From JBNAGF01 sp049801055 (GTDB lineage: Bacteria; Pseudomonadota; Alphaproteobacteria; Rhodobacterales; Rhodobacteraceae), in contig NZ_JBNAGF010000004.1 of the NCBI RefSeq assembly GCF_049801055.1, positions 186,001 to 250,000 of the forward strand: a DNA stretch of 64,000 nt, in the 5' to 3' direction. Positions 46,943-54,962 of this stretch are shown here, piece by piece. Below the pieces are notes generated by a model. The model saw only the letters and a list, made by a program, of their open reading frames with translations, ran no database searches and was not told where the DNA came from. Both the position numbers and the translations under genes were made by a program. Position 1 is the first letter of the stretch, and every line of letters begins with the position of its first letter.

Positions 46943-47752
46943 TTATTGTTTCTTGCTCTGTGAAAGCAGGTAGAACGCGACCACCAGAGCAACGGAGATC
47001 GCGAGCAGAACAGTTGAAATGGCATTGATTTCCGGGGTAATGACCCGGCGCAGCTGTCCCAGCATGTAAGTCGGAAGGGTATCCTGACCGGCGGATTTGA
47101 CAAACTCGGTGATCACCACGTCATCCAGCGAGATCACGAAGGCCAGCATTGCTCCCGCCAGTACGCCCGGCCACAATTGCGGCAGCGTAACGCGTCTGAA
47201 CACACGCCATGGCTTGCCATAGAGGTCGGCAGCTGCGTGTTCCAGATTCAGGTCCATTCCCTGCAAACGGGCTCGGATAGGCATGTAGGCGAATGGAATA
47301 CAGAAGGCCGAATGCGCGATGATGAGATACAAAATGCCTGTATAGCCAGTGGCCACCTTTATAATGGCAAAGAAGATCAACAACGCCACGGCGGTCACAA
47401 TCTCCGGGATCATAAGCGGTTGGTTGATCATCGCAAACACTAGCCCGTGCCCACGGAACTTGGCTGTCCGCGTGGTTGCCAGCGCCGCCATGACAGCGGC
47501 GGATGTGGCAATGATCGAGGCGCAGGTGGCGACGATCAGGGACAGAACGGTTGCTTCCTGCACCTTTTTGTTCTGCCAAGCCGATACATACCACTGCCAC
47601 GAGAACCCCTCCCAGACCGCAATGCTGGTGCCTGCATTAAAGGAATATGTCACCAGCAGGATGATCGGAAGGTAAAGCAAAACAAAGCAGCTCATCGCGA
47701 TGAAGGCAAAGCCAGATTGGCGGCGAACGTCGAAGGCGCGTGACTTAGCCAT
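46943..47752 (-). CDS. polyamine-type ABC transporter permease (PotC-like)
   Basis: This 269-residue inner-membrane permease has the coupling motif HAAADLYGKPWRVFRRVTLP and about six helices. ATG 47752 is used, which overlaps the end of the partner permease gene by eight bases; the frame opens at 47785, but GGAGA fits the later start. It is shorter than the PotC-like permease at 675-1886 and lacks the extra N-terminal helices. The binding-protein gene follows 16 bases later. Confidence 0.87.
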   Translation of the reverse strand: MAKSRAFDVRRQSGFAFIAMSCFVLLYLPIILLVTYSFNAGTSIAVWEGFSWQWYVSAWQNKKVQEATVLSLIVATCASIIATSAAVMAALATTRTAKFRGHGLVFAMINQPLMIPEIVTAVALLIFFAIIKVATGYTGILYLIIAHSAFCIPFAYMPIRARLQGMDLNLEHAAADLYGKPWRVFRRVTLPQLWPGVLAGAMLAFVISLDDVVITEFVKSAGQDTLPTYMLGQLRRVITPEINAISTVLLAISVALVVAFYLLSQSKKQ

Positions 47753-48641
47753 GTCCGGTCTCCTCGGTTCCTGCAGACCGGACATAAATGATCAGGGCCA
47801 CCATCACGATCGCCAACAGCGTGATCGACAGCGCAGCGCCAAGCGGCCAGTTTCGACCTTGCCCAAACTGCAACTCGATCAGGTTGCCCATCATCAGATT
47901 CTTGCCGCCTCCCAGAACACGCGGTGTGACGTATGCTCCGAGTGAGGGAATGAAGACGAGGATCGAGCCCGCTACGACACCGGGCTTAACCAATGGGAAG
48001 ATGACCTTGCGCAGAACACGCCAGCGTGACGCATAGAGATCATAGGCCGCTTCAACCAACGAAAAGTCCATCCGTTCCATGCTGGCGTAGATCGGCAAAA
48101 CCATCAGCGGCAGATAAACGTAGAACATGCCCAAAGTTACCGCAAAGTCGGTGAACAGCATCTGGATTGGTTCATCAATTATCCCCAAGCCGATCATTGC
48201 GCTGTTCAGAACACCTTCATTGCGGATGATTTCCATCACGGCGAATGTTCTGATCAGGAGGTTGGTCCAGAAAGGAACCATGATCAGAAGCATCCACATG
48301 TTACGTTGTTTCTCGGGCCGCGTTGCGATGAAATACGCTGTCGGGAACCCTACGATGAAGGCAACAATCGTGGTCATCAGTGACAACCTGACCGAGCGCC
48401 AAAAGATAGATAGATGGGCATCGGAGAAGCTAATGGTGTCGTCGAAAAAGTCCCTCTCCGCAAAAACGTTGAACCATGCTTCCGTCGAAAACTTCCAGAC
48501 AACACCGCCATAGTCGCCGGGTGTCAATAAGGAATAAAGGACCACAATCAGCAGCGGCCCGGCGGCTGCAATTGTCAGGATGGCTAAAGCCGGCGAAAGT
48601 AGAAGCCAACGTGATCGGTGAGACTGCGTTTCGTTCGGCAT
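47745..48641 (-). CDS. polyamine-type ABC transporter permease (PotB-like)
   Basis: This 298-residue permease has the coupling motif EAAYDLYASRWRVLRKVIFP. It lacks the large periplasmic insertion seen in the PotB-like protein at 1890-3161. ATG 48641 lies five bases after the stop of the ATPase gene; a TTG three codons upstream is the alternative. It forms the channel with the downstream PotC-like permease, and the two genes overlap. Confidence 0.87.
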   Translation of the reverse strand: MPNETQSHRSRWLLLSPALAILTIAAAGPLLIVVLYSLLTPGDYGGVVWKFSTEAWFNVFAERDFFDDTISFSDAHLSIFWRSVRLSLMTTIVAFIVGFPTAYFIATRPEKQRNMWMLLIMVPFWTNLLIRTFAVMEIIRNEGVLNSAMIGLGIIDEPIQMLFTDFAVTLGMFYVYLPLMVLPIYASMERMDFSLVEAAYDLYASRWRVLRKVIFPLVKPGVVAGSILVFIPSLGAYVTPRVLGGGKNLMMGNLIELQFGQGRNWPLGAALSITLLAIVMVALIIYVRSAGTEETGHG

Positions 48642-48646
48642 AGCGG

Positions 48647-49735
48647 TCAATCCCTCAAGACCTGCGCCACACCCGGATTGAATGTGATGCCGACTTGCTC
48701 ACCAATCTTGTGATCCTCGATGGCGTCCGGCTGGTTCTGGCGGCGGATCACGAACAGTGGCTGAGACTCAATTTCGACATGGTAATGTGTGTCCGTGCCA
48801 AAATAGACGATGTTCCTGAGGGTGCCGTTCAAAAGAGCTCCAGATTGTGTAAGGGAGGCATGTTCCGGTCGCACAGCAATGGTTACGCCACCGGTACTTG
48901 CCCCACCTGAAACGCTACGCGCTTCGATTTCCGTTCCGGAGGGAAGACGGACCCGGGCGAGATCGCCTGTGATCGAATCCAGTTCGGCATACACGAAATT
49001 GGTATCTCCGATAAAATCCGCCACGAAGCGTTCGGCAGGGTGATCATAGATTTCACGCGGTCCCCCGATCTGGAGGATTCGCCCACCATTCATGACAGCA
49101 ATCCGATCGGACATCGTTAGAGCCTCTTCTTGATCGTGTGTCACAAACACGAACGTGATTCCCGTTTCGTGCTGAAGCCGCTTTAGCTCTATCTGCATCT
49201 CCTTTCGCAGCTTGAAATCCAATGCAGACAACGGCTCATCCAGCAAAAGGACTTTTGGTTTGGGCGCCAAGGCCCGCGCCAGGGCAACACGTTGCTGCTG
49301 ACCGCCTGAAATCTGGCTGGTCATACGATCCGCCATTGGCGTCATTTTCACCAGCTCCAGCATTTCAGAGACAACCGAAACGATTTCGGCCTTTGGCCGG
49401 TCCTGCATCTCAAGCCCGAAACCGATGTTTTCAGCGACCGTCATGTGGGGAAAGAGAGCATAGTTTTGGAACACAGTGTTCACAGGCCGATCATAAGGCG
49501 CCTTGGAGAGGATGTCTTTGCCGTTGATGGTCAGACTGCCCGAAGTTGGATCGACAAATCCGGCAATCGACCGAAGTAGAGTGGTCTTTCCGCAGCCGGA
49601 GGGGCCTAGAAGCGTGAAGAACTCATTTTCAGCGATCGTGACGTTGATGTCCTTCAGCGCTGTAAAGGCGGTTTCGCCGGATCCGAATACTTTGGTCAGT
49701 CCCGATATGTCGATCATGGAGTCGCTGCCATTCAT
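48647..49735 (-). CDS. polyamine-type ABC transporter ATP-binding protein (PotA-like)
   Basis: This 362-residue ATPase energises the third importer. Walker A GPSGCGKTT, signature ISGGQQQR, Walker B LLLDEPLSALD and FVTHDQEEALT are intact, and a TOBE domain occupies the last 120 residues. The frame is open further upstream, but conserved sequence begins at about ATG 49717-49735; I use 49735. It is the first gene of a six-gene minus-strand unit (ATPase, two permeases, binding protein, amidohydrolase, amidase). A palindrome in the gap to the divergent TetR gene could be its operator. Confidence 0.88.
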   Translation of the reverse strand: MNGSDSMIDISGLTKVFGSGETAFTALKDINVTIAENEFFTLLGPSGCGKTTLLRSIAGFVDPTSGSLTINGKDILSKAPYDRPVNTVFQNYALFPHMTVAENIGFGLEMQDRPKAEIVSVVSEMLELVKMTPMADRMTSQISGGQQQRVALARALAPKPKVLLLDEPLSALDFKLRKEMQIELKRLQHETGITFVFVTHDQEEALTMSDRIAVMNGGRILQIGGPREIYDHPAERFVADFIGDTNFVYAELDSITGDLARVRLPSGTEIEARSVSGGASTGGVTIAVRPEHASLTQSGALLNGTLRNIVYFGTDTHYHVEIESQPLFVIRRQNQPDAIEDHKIGEQVGITFNPGVAQVLRD

Positions 49736-49805
49736 TGTATCGTGGCTGTCGGCCCGACAGCGGTTGCCATTCGACAATGAAGCTGACGAATTTTGTTTGA
49801 AGTCA

Positions 49806-49821
49806 ACTATAATATTGTAGT
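49806..49821. promoter_or_regulatory. candidate TetR operator upstream of the third importer
   Basis: ACTATAATATTGTAGT is a near-perfect 16-bp palindrome (one mismatched pair) in the 114-base gap between the ATPase gene and the divergent TetR gene. Position and symmetry suit a TetR dimer that controls both directions. Confidence 0.5.
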
Positions 49822-49849
49822 CGATGCTAACAATCGGTAGGCCTTCTGT

Positions 49850-50470
49850 ATGAGCGGACTTCGGGAACGACAAAAAAACAAACGCAGACTCGGCATGCTG
49901 GACGCTGCTTTGGAGCTGTTCCGCGAGCGCGGTTACGATGCAGTAAAACTTGAAGAAATTGCAGATCATGCCGAGGTTTCTGTTGGCACTGTCTACACCT
50001 ATTTCAAGACCAAGAACGCGTTGTTATTGGCCGTTATTGTCGAAGACTTCGAAAAAGCGTCGGCAGGTGGAAACGCCGTGCTTTCCAACCCGGCACCTGA
50101 TTGCGAGTCGGCGATCAACGATTTGACCTACTGCTATTTCTACGAGATCGATGGTGGGGTTACGCGGGAAATGTGGCGCATCGCGATTGCTGCGTTTCTA
50201 CGTGATCCGGCGTCTGAGTTCGGGATGGAATACGAGAAATGCCTGTCCAAGATGCAGCGGCAATACGTAACTTTGGTACGGCGCCTGCAGCAATTGGGGC
50301 TACTGTCTCCTTCAATCTCCGCAACCGAATTGGCAAGCATTCTCTATAACAATGCCAACATGTGTTTTCTCGAATATCTGCGCGACGACCAAGCATCAAT
50401 AGACGTCCTGATGTCGCGACTAAAGAGGGGCAACAAGCGGCTTCTTCAATGGGCCAACCCGCTCAACTGA
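49850..50470 (+). CDS. TetR-family regulator of the importer-amidohydrolase module
   Basis: This 206-residue protein has an N-terminal TetR helix-turn-helix (MLDAALELFRERGYDAVKLE, then HAEVSVGTVYTYFKTKNALL) and a helical ligand domain. It diverges from the third importer operon, with a 16-bp palindrome between them, so it probably represses that operon until the substrate or a metabolite binds. It converges with the second TetR gene, with 18 bases between the two stops. Confidence 0.85.
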   Translation: MSGLRERQKNKRRLGMLDAALELFRERGYDAVKLEEIADHAEVSVGTVYTYFKTKNALLLAVIVEDFEKASAGGNAVLSNPAPDCESAINDLTYCYFYEIDGGVTREMWRIAIAAFLRDPASEFGMEYEKCLSKMQRQYVTLVRRLQQLGLLSPSISATELASILYNNANMCFLEYLRDDQASIDVLMSRLKRGNKRLLQWANPLN

Positions 50471-50488
50471 TTTCGCAAGATTGCCAAA

Positions 50489-51046
50489 TCAAAGCGCCAA
50501 GAGCAGCCTGCGCGCTACTTCCTTGGCGTCTTTCGCTGACCTCTCCGAATGTGACATGGCTGCGATCACGATGGCGCCTTCCTTGAGGATCAAAAGTTCG
50601 CGGGCCAACCGCAATGCGTCTGGTTGACCGGCGCGCAGCGCCAGTGCTTCGAGATGATCAAGCAGCAAGCGCTTGTGTTCATAGGCCTGAGAGTTAATGG
50701 CGTTGTCTTTCCGCTGGAATTCGGCACTGGCCTTTATAAACATGCACCCTTGGAAACTGTCTTCGAGGAACCACTCTTCCAGAGCGTCGAACATAGCCAG
50801 AAGCTGGCCTTCTGGGGTATCTGCAAGGCTTTCCATTCTTCGGAAAAGCCAATTTCGAAAGTTTTCATCCCGCAGTCGCAGCACGGCAAGAATGAGCTCT
50901 TCCTTGGAACGAAAGTGCTTGTAGATCGAAGTTTTTGATACACCGGTTTCCTTGGCAACCAAATCCATGCCGGTCGCATGAAATCCATTTCGATAAAACA
51001 GTGGCAGCGATTTTCCAATCAGCTCGGCGCGCTTGTTTTTGCTCAT
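50489..51046 (-). CDS. TetR/AcrR-family regulator of the flavoprotein-hydrolase-PhzF unit
   Basis: This 185-residue protein has a TetR helix-turn-helix (LFYRNGFHATGMDLVAKETG, then VSKTSIYKHFRSKEELILAV). It diverges from the PNPOx-like gene at 51309, and the 262-base gap holds three copies of a GATC-centred palindrome, one close to its own start. This is the usual plan of a self-regulating TetR repressor that controls a divergent operon. The inducer is unknown. Confidence 0.85.
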   Translation of the reverse strand: MSKNKRAELIGKSLPLFYRNGFHATGMDLVAKETGVSKTSIYKHFRSKEELILAVLRLRDENFRNWLFRRMESLADTPEGQLLAMFDALEEWFLEDSFQGCMFIKASAEFQRKDNAINSQAYEHKRLLLDHLEALALRAGQPDALRLARELLILKEGAIVIAAMSHSERSAKDAKEVARRLLLAL

Positions 51047-51062
51047 TCAAACCTCCAAGTTT

Positions 51063-51072
51063 ACTGATCTGT
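51063..51072. promoter_or_regulatory. candidate TetR operator 1 (ACTGATCTGT)
   Basis: ACTGATCTGT lies 17 bases upstream of the TetR start, within TACTGATCTGTA. It matches the core of sites 2 and 3. The position would block transcription of the regulator itself. Confidence 0.5.
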
Positions 51073-51196
51073 ACATATTTTTCAAACCTAGCAACGTCAA
51101 GTTTGTCGAAAAATATCAGAATATTGCGTCACATTTTGCCCATTGATCACGATCTGTGATGATCAAGCTCAAAAGATTTTCCTTGCTTATATTAAC

Positions 51197-51206
51197 CGAT
51201 CGGTTC
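51197..51206. promoter_or_regulatory. candidate TetR operator 2 (ACCGATCGGT)
   Basis: ACCGATCGGT is the core of the perfect 12-bp palindrome AACCGATCGGTT (51196-51207). It is preceded by ATTA and followed by CAC, as at site 3, which starts 32 bases downstream. Confidence 0.55.
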
Positions 51207-51228
51207 ACGTTAAGGTAACAACATTAAC

Positions 51229-51238
51229 TGATCTGTTC
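51229..51238. promoter_or_regulatory. candidate TetR operator 3 (ACTGATCTGT)
   Basis: ACTGATCTGT in the context ATTAACTGATCTGTTCAC repeats site 2 almost base for base. It lies 71 bases before the start of the PNPOx-like gene, so the pair of sites would cover the plus-strand promoter. Confidence 0.55.
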
Positions 51239-51308
51239 ACCTAATTCCGGAAACCGCGATGCGCCGTTTATCACGTCCAGTTCAACCCGAACCACAAGGA
51301 GAACACGC

Positions 51309-51911
51309 ATGGCTCTAGCCTTTGCCAATATCGCCTTCACCCCTTCCGTCCGTGCTCAACAGGATCGAAATGGGTCATCAAACTACGCTCGTTTTCTATT
51401 GCCGGACCGGAGCGGCGGTGACTCTATCGGCCTTGCCGAAGCCGCGTTTGTCGAAGCAAGGGATGGATTCTATCAGGCGACGGTCTCCGAAACCGGATGG
51501 CCCTATGTGCAGTTCCGTGGTGGAAAACCCGGTTTTCTACACGTGCTTGATCCCAAGACCATCGCCTACGCAGATCTGCGCGGAAATCGACAGTACATCA
51601 GTCTGGGAAACCTGGTCTCTGATGCGCGAGTTTCTCTGATCCTCATGGATTATCCAAATGCCCAGCGGCTAAAAATCTGGGGTCGCGCCACGGTTGCTGA
51701 CCCACAAGCACCCGAGTTCGACGGTTTGACAGCTGACCCCGAAGCACCGTCGCCCGAACGCGTGATCAAGATGCATGTCGATGCATTCGATTGGAACTGT
51801 CCCCAACACATTCCACGCCGATTCACCCACGGCGAAACGGTCCAGAGGATCGAAGAGCTTGAGCGGGAGAACGCGCGGCTTCTCTCTGCCCTGAACGCTT
51901 CAACCTCTTGA
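51309..51911 (+). CDS. pyridoxamine 5'-phosphate oxidase-like flavoprotein
   Basis: This 200-residue protein of the PNPOx-like split-barrel FMN-binding family starts MALAFANIAFTPSVRAQQDR. The barrel includes GFYQATVSETGWPYVQFRGG, KTIAYADLRGNRQYISLGNL and RVSLILMDYPNAQRLKIWGR. Such proteins act on flavins or use bound FMN in detoxification; the pyridoxine pathway is unlikely here. The C-terminus has a short coiled coil (VQRIEELERENARLLSAL). AGGAGA precedes ATG 51309. First gene downstream of three TetR-type operators. Confidence 0.82.
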   Translation: MALAFANIAFTPSVRAQQDRNGSSNYARFLLPDRSGGDSIGLAEAAFVEARDGFYQATVSETGWPYVQFRGGKPGFLHVLDPKTIAYADLRGNRQYISLGNLVSDARVSLILMDYPNAQRLKIWGRATVADPQAPEFDGLTADPEAPSPERVIKMHVDAFDWNCPQHIPRRFTHGETVQRIEELERENARLLSALNASTS

Positions 51912-51949
51912 CAAATTCAGCAATCCCAGCACGAAGGATAGGATCTTCC

Positions 51950-52897
51950 ATGAAACCCACCACATACAGAGCTGCCGTAACTTTCATGTTGGCAGCATCG
52001 TCACTGACCGCTGCTGTTGAAGCAGGGCAAAGCCCATTCTCGGTCAGTATGAGAACCACTGAGATCGATGGCCTGACCATCGCTTATCGGGAAGCGGGAA
52101 ACCCGGACAACCCGACAGTTTTACTGCTGCATGGCTTTCCAACGTCTTCCCACATGTTTCGCAACCTCATTCCGGAACTCGCGGACGACTATCATGTCAT
52201 TGCCCCCGACTATCCCGGTTTCGGGGCATCGGACATGCCAGATGCCGCGGCCTATGAATACAGTTTTGCAAACACAGCAGATGTCCTGACCAAGCTCATC
52301 GATGAAAAGGGCATAGAACAGTATTCTGTTTACCTCATGGACTATGGCGCCCCTGTTGGTTACCGAATGTTCGCCAAGCATCCGGAACGCGTGAGCGGTT
52401 TCATCATTCAAAACGGAAACGCATACGAAGAAGGCCTGCGCGAGTTCTGGGATCCGATCAAGGCCTACTGGGCCGAACCCACCAAGGAAAATGGCGATGC
52501 GCTGCGTGCCTTTCTGACTCTGGACGCCACGAGATGGCAATTTACACACGGCGTCGGTGATGTGTCCAAGGTAAACCCGGACAATTACTGACATGTGCAG
52601 TACCTGCTTGATCGACCCGGTAATCAGGAAGTCCAGCTCGAGATGTTTTTGGACTACGGCACCAATGTCGATGAATACGCAGGGTGGCAGGCCATGTTCC
52701 GCGAACACCAGCCCCCTGCCCTGATTGTCTGGGGAAAGAACGATCACATCTTTCCGGCCGATGGCGCTCATCCCTACCTTGACGATCTGCAGGATGTTGA
52801 ATTCCACTTGTTGGATACTGGCCACTTCGCGCTCGAAGAATTTGGCGACGTTATTTCAGCCGAGATGCGTGATTTTCTTGAACGCACGACGAAATAG
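51950..52897 (+). pseudogene. exported alpha/beta hydrolase (haloalkane dehalogenase-like) interrupted by an in-frame TGA
   Basis: The frame encodes 315 residues except for a TGA at codon 214 (52589-52591). The reading continues in the same frame with no shift, through LLDRPGNQEVQLEMFLDYGT to the end. A signal peptide is visible at residues 1-26. The nucleophile is probably D131 (VYLMDYGAPVGYRMF); HGFP at 61-64 is the oxyanion region, and the later NDHIF and GHFALEEF supply acid and histidine. Truncation at codon 214 would remove these last two, so the product should be dead unless the TGA is read through. TGG is the likeliest ancestral codon. Confidence 0.8.
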
Positions 52898-52904
52898 CCC
52901 CAAA

Positions 52905-52932
52905 CACCCGGCCAGAACGGCCGGGTGCATTT
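52905..52932 (+). terminator. terminator after the interrupted hydrolase
   Basis: CACCCGGCC and GGCCGGGTG form a perfect 9-bp stem with a five-base loop, followed by CATTTAAAT. It lies between the hydrolase and the PhzF gene, so PhzF expression may depend on read-through or on its own promoter. Confidence 0.65.
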
Positions 52933-52951
52933 AAATATCGAGGAATAGAAC

Positions 52952-53818
52952 ATGTCGAGAATTGACTCGAGCAACCTGCGCAGAATCGCCGCTTTCTCCG
53001 AAGGTCAGCAAGGCGGCAATCCCGCTGGTGTTCTGATCACAGAAACCCAGCCGTCGGAAGAGGTGATGCAAGAGATTGCGGCCGAAATCGGATACTCGGA
53101 AACGGCTTTTGCCACCCAAGAGGGTAACCGTTGGCGCGTTCGGTATTTTGCGCCCGAAAGCGAAGTTGATTTTTGCGGCCATGCAACTGTGGCCCTAGGA
53201 GCAGCTCTGATCGACCTGCATGGGCCAGGCAATTTCGATCTTCGAATTAACGCGGGTGATATCAGCGTTTCGGGCACGCTGAACCGAGATGGGCAGAAAG
53301 AAATTCAGCTTGTCTCACCCCGTACTAGGACAAAACCAATCGACTTCGCTGCTCTGAACTCAGCTTTGGAACTGTTCGGTTTGGACACCGACGATCTTGA
53401 TCCCGATCTATTGCCGGTGGTTGCCAACGCAGGAAACGACCATTTGGTCCTGCCGCTGCGATCACAAGATACCTTGTCGAAAATGCACTACGACTTGGCG
53501 CAAGGGCGCGAGTTGATGGAGAAACAAGATCTGACGACCATTAACCTGATCTTCTTTGAAAGCCCGCGGGTAATTCACTCCAGGAACGCTTTTGCAATTG
53601 GTGGCGTTGCAGAAGATCCTGCCACTGGCGCGGCGGCGGCGGCGCTTGCCGGATATCTTCGGGAAGTGGAATGGCCTCACGAAGGGCAAGTCGAGATCAT
53701 ACAGGGCCGCGACATGGGTTCCCCTTCGAGATTGAGTGTTGGGATCCCCCCTGAGAACGGGTCGCCCGTGACCGTTTCCGGAACGGTGCGTGACATCGAA
53801 CTCCCGACATCCGGGTGA
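52952..53818 (+). CDS. PhzF-family isomerase
   Basis: This 288-residue protein has the PhzF/DapF-like fold. The conserved N-terminal QGGNPAGVLI and the catalytic glutamate in GYSETAFATQEGNRWRVRYF are present; FCGHATVALGAALIDLHGPG and DPATGAAAAALAGYL are the other family boxes. No phenazine genes are nearby, so a general isomerase role is more likely than phenazine synthesis. GAGGAA precedes ATG 52952. It follows the interrupted hydrolase by 54 bases with a terminator-like hairpin between. Confidence 0.87.
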   Translation: MSRIDSSNLRRIAAFSEGQQGGNPAGVLITETQPSEEVMQEIAAEIGYSETAFATQEGNRWRVRYFAPESEVDFCGHATVALGAALIDLHGPGNFDLRINAGDISVSGTLNRDGQKEIQLVSPRTRTKPIDFAALNSALELFGLDTDDLDPDLLPVVANAGNDHLVLPLRSQDTLSKMHYDLAQGRELMEKQDLTTINLIFFESPRVIHSRNAFAIGGVAEDPATGAAAAALAGYLREVEWPHEGQVEIIQGRDMGSPSRLSVGIPPENGSPVTVSGTVRDIELPTSG

Positions 53819-54027
53819 TTTCGCCGGGATAGGTTGGGTTCGAAGCCATTTACCGACGCTCGAACTCAAACCGATCCCGGTTGCGCCGTACTCGGACGTC
53901 ATTGGCAGAGCTGGGGACCCCACTTTTAAGTGGAACCCAGAATGTATCTACCTCCAATTTTATTCGTTAGAACTCCCTTAATGCCTCACCTGATATCTCT
54001 GAGGACGGGTGAATAGAGGTGGTGGAG

Positions 54028-54897
54028 ATGGGTGCGCAAACAAATGTTGCGCCAGTCATCATCAAACGGAAAAAGGTTGCTGGTGGCGATGGCCACCACG
54101 GCGGCGCATGGAAAGTCGCATACGCGGATTTCGTGACGGCCATGATGGCCTTTTTTATGTTGATGTGGCTGCTGAATGCGACGACGGAACAACAACGAAA
54201 AGGGCTGGCGGACTATTTTTCGCCCAGCATACCAATCTCACCGGTTTCCGGTGGAGGTAGGGATGCATTTGGCGGCGACAGCCTGCACTCGGAAATGGTT
54301 CTGCCAAAAAACGGGACAGGAGCCCTGAACCGTGAGCCGGCAGACGCAAACCGGTCGCGTGGCGCAACCGGAGTACAGAATGAGAGTGACCGGAATTCCT
54401 CTCGTGACATCCAAAAAATGATCGAATCCGATCTGTTGGGTCGCGGTGGAGAAAGCGACGAAGTCAAACGGATCCTCAAACACATCGTAACAAGGATTTC
54501 TGACGAGGGCCTGATCATCGACATCTATGATCTGCCGGGAGAGCCCCTGTTTGAACCCGGAACAGCCACGGCAACCCCGATACTCCAACGCCTGTTGGGA
54601 ATTGTGTCGGACGCAGCGGCCAATGTGACGAATTCAATGACGGTCACCGGACACATTCGGGCCCATCCCGTGGTGTTGGTAGAAAATCCGGTTTGGACTT
54701 TGTCGATCTCGAGGGCAACAGAAGCCAAACGCCTTCTGGAGCACAGCGGAACCCGCGCCGATCGGTTCGAACGGGTGACCGGGCATGCCGACCGAGATCT
54801 TGTTGCAGACGATCCGATGAGTCTTCGGAACAACCGGGTCGAGGTCACACTTTTGAGGTCAGATTTGGAACGAGGTGAATCGGATTTTATCCGTTAG
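54028..54897 (+). CDS. motB: flagellar motor stator protein MotB
   Basis: This 289-residue stator protein has one membrane helix after a short cytoplasmic tail (WKVAYADFVTAMMAFFMLMW); the aspartate in YADFV is the proton-binding residue. The C-terminal half is an OmpA-like peptidoglycan-binding domain, with TVTGHIRAHPVV and NNRVEVTLLR. ATG 54028 with GAGG upstream is chosen over GTG 54019 and GTG 54022. motA is not adjacent. It is followed by flgE with a 65-base gap and leads flagellar block 2. Confidence 0.92.
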   Translation: MGAQTNVAPVIIKRKKVAGGDGHHGGAWKVAYADFVTAMMAFFMLMWLLNATTEQQRKGLADYFSPSIPISPVSGGGRDAFGGDSLHSEMVLPKNGTGALNREPADANRSRGATGVQNESDRNSSRDIQKMIESDLLGRGGESDEVKRILKHIVTRISDEGLIIDIYDLPGEPLFEPGTATATPILQRLLGIVSDAAANVTNSMTVTGHIRAHPVVLVENPVWTLSISRATEAKRLLEHSGTRADRFERVTGHADRDLVADDPMSLRNNRVEVTLLRSDLERGESDFIR

Positions 54898-54962
54898 CGC
54901 CATGTTAAGGCAGCGCGCTTATCTGTTGCAGCAGCAGACTGGTGCAGCAGAAAGGCATGTGC

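Noticed and set aside
51121..51180. TTGATCAC...GTGATGATCAA imperfect inverted repeat near the TetR operators
   Set aside because: The arms are not equal and it lacks the ACnGATCnGT pattern; it was not included as an operator.
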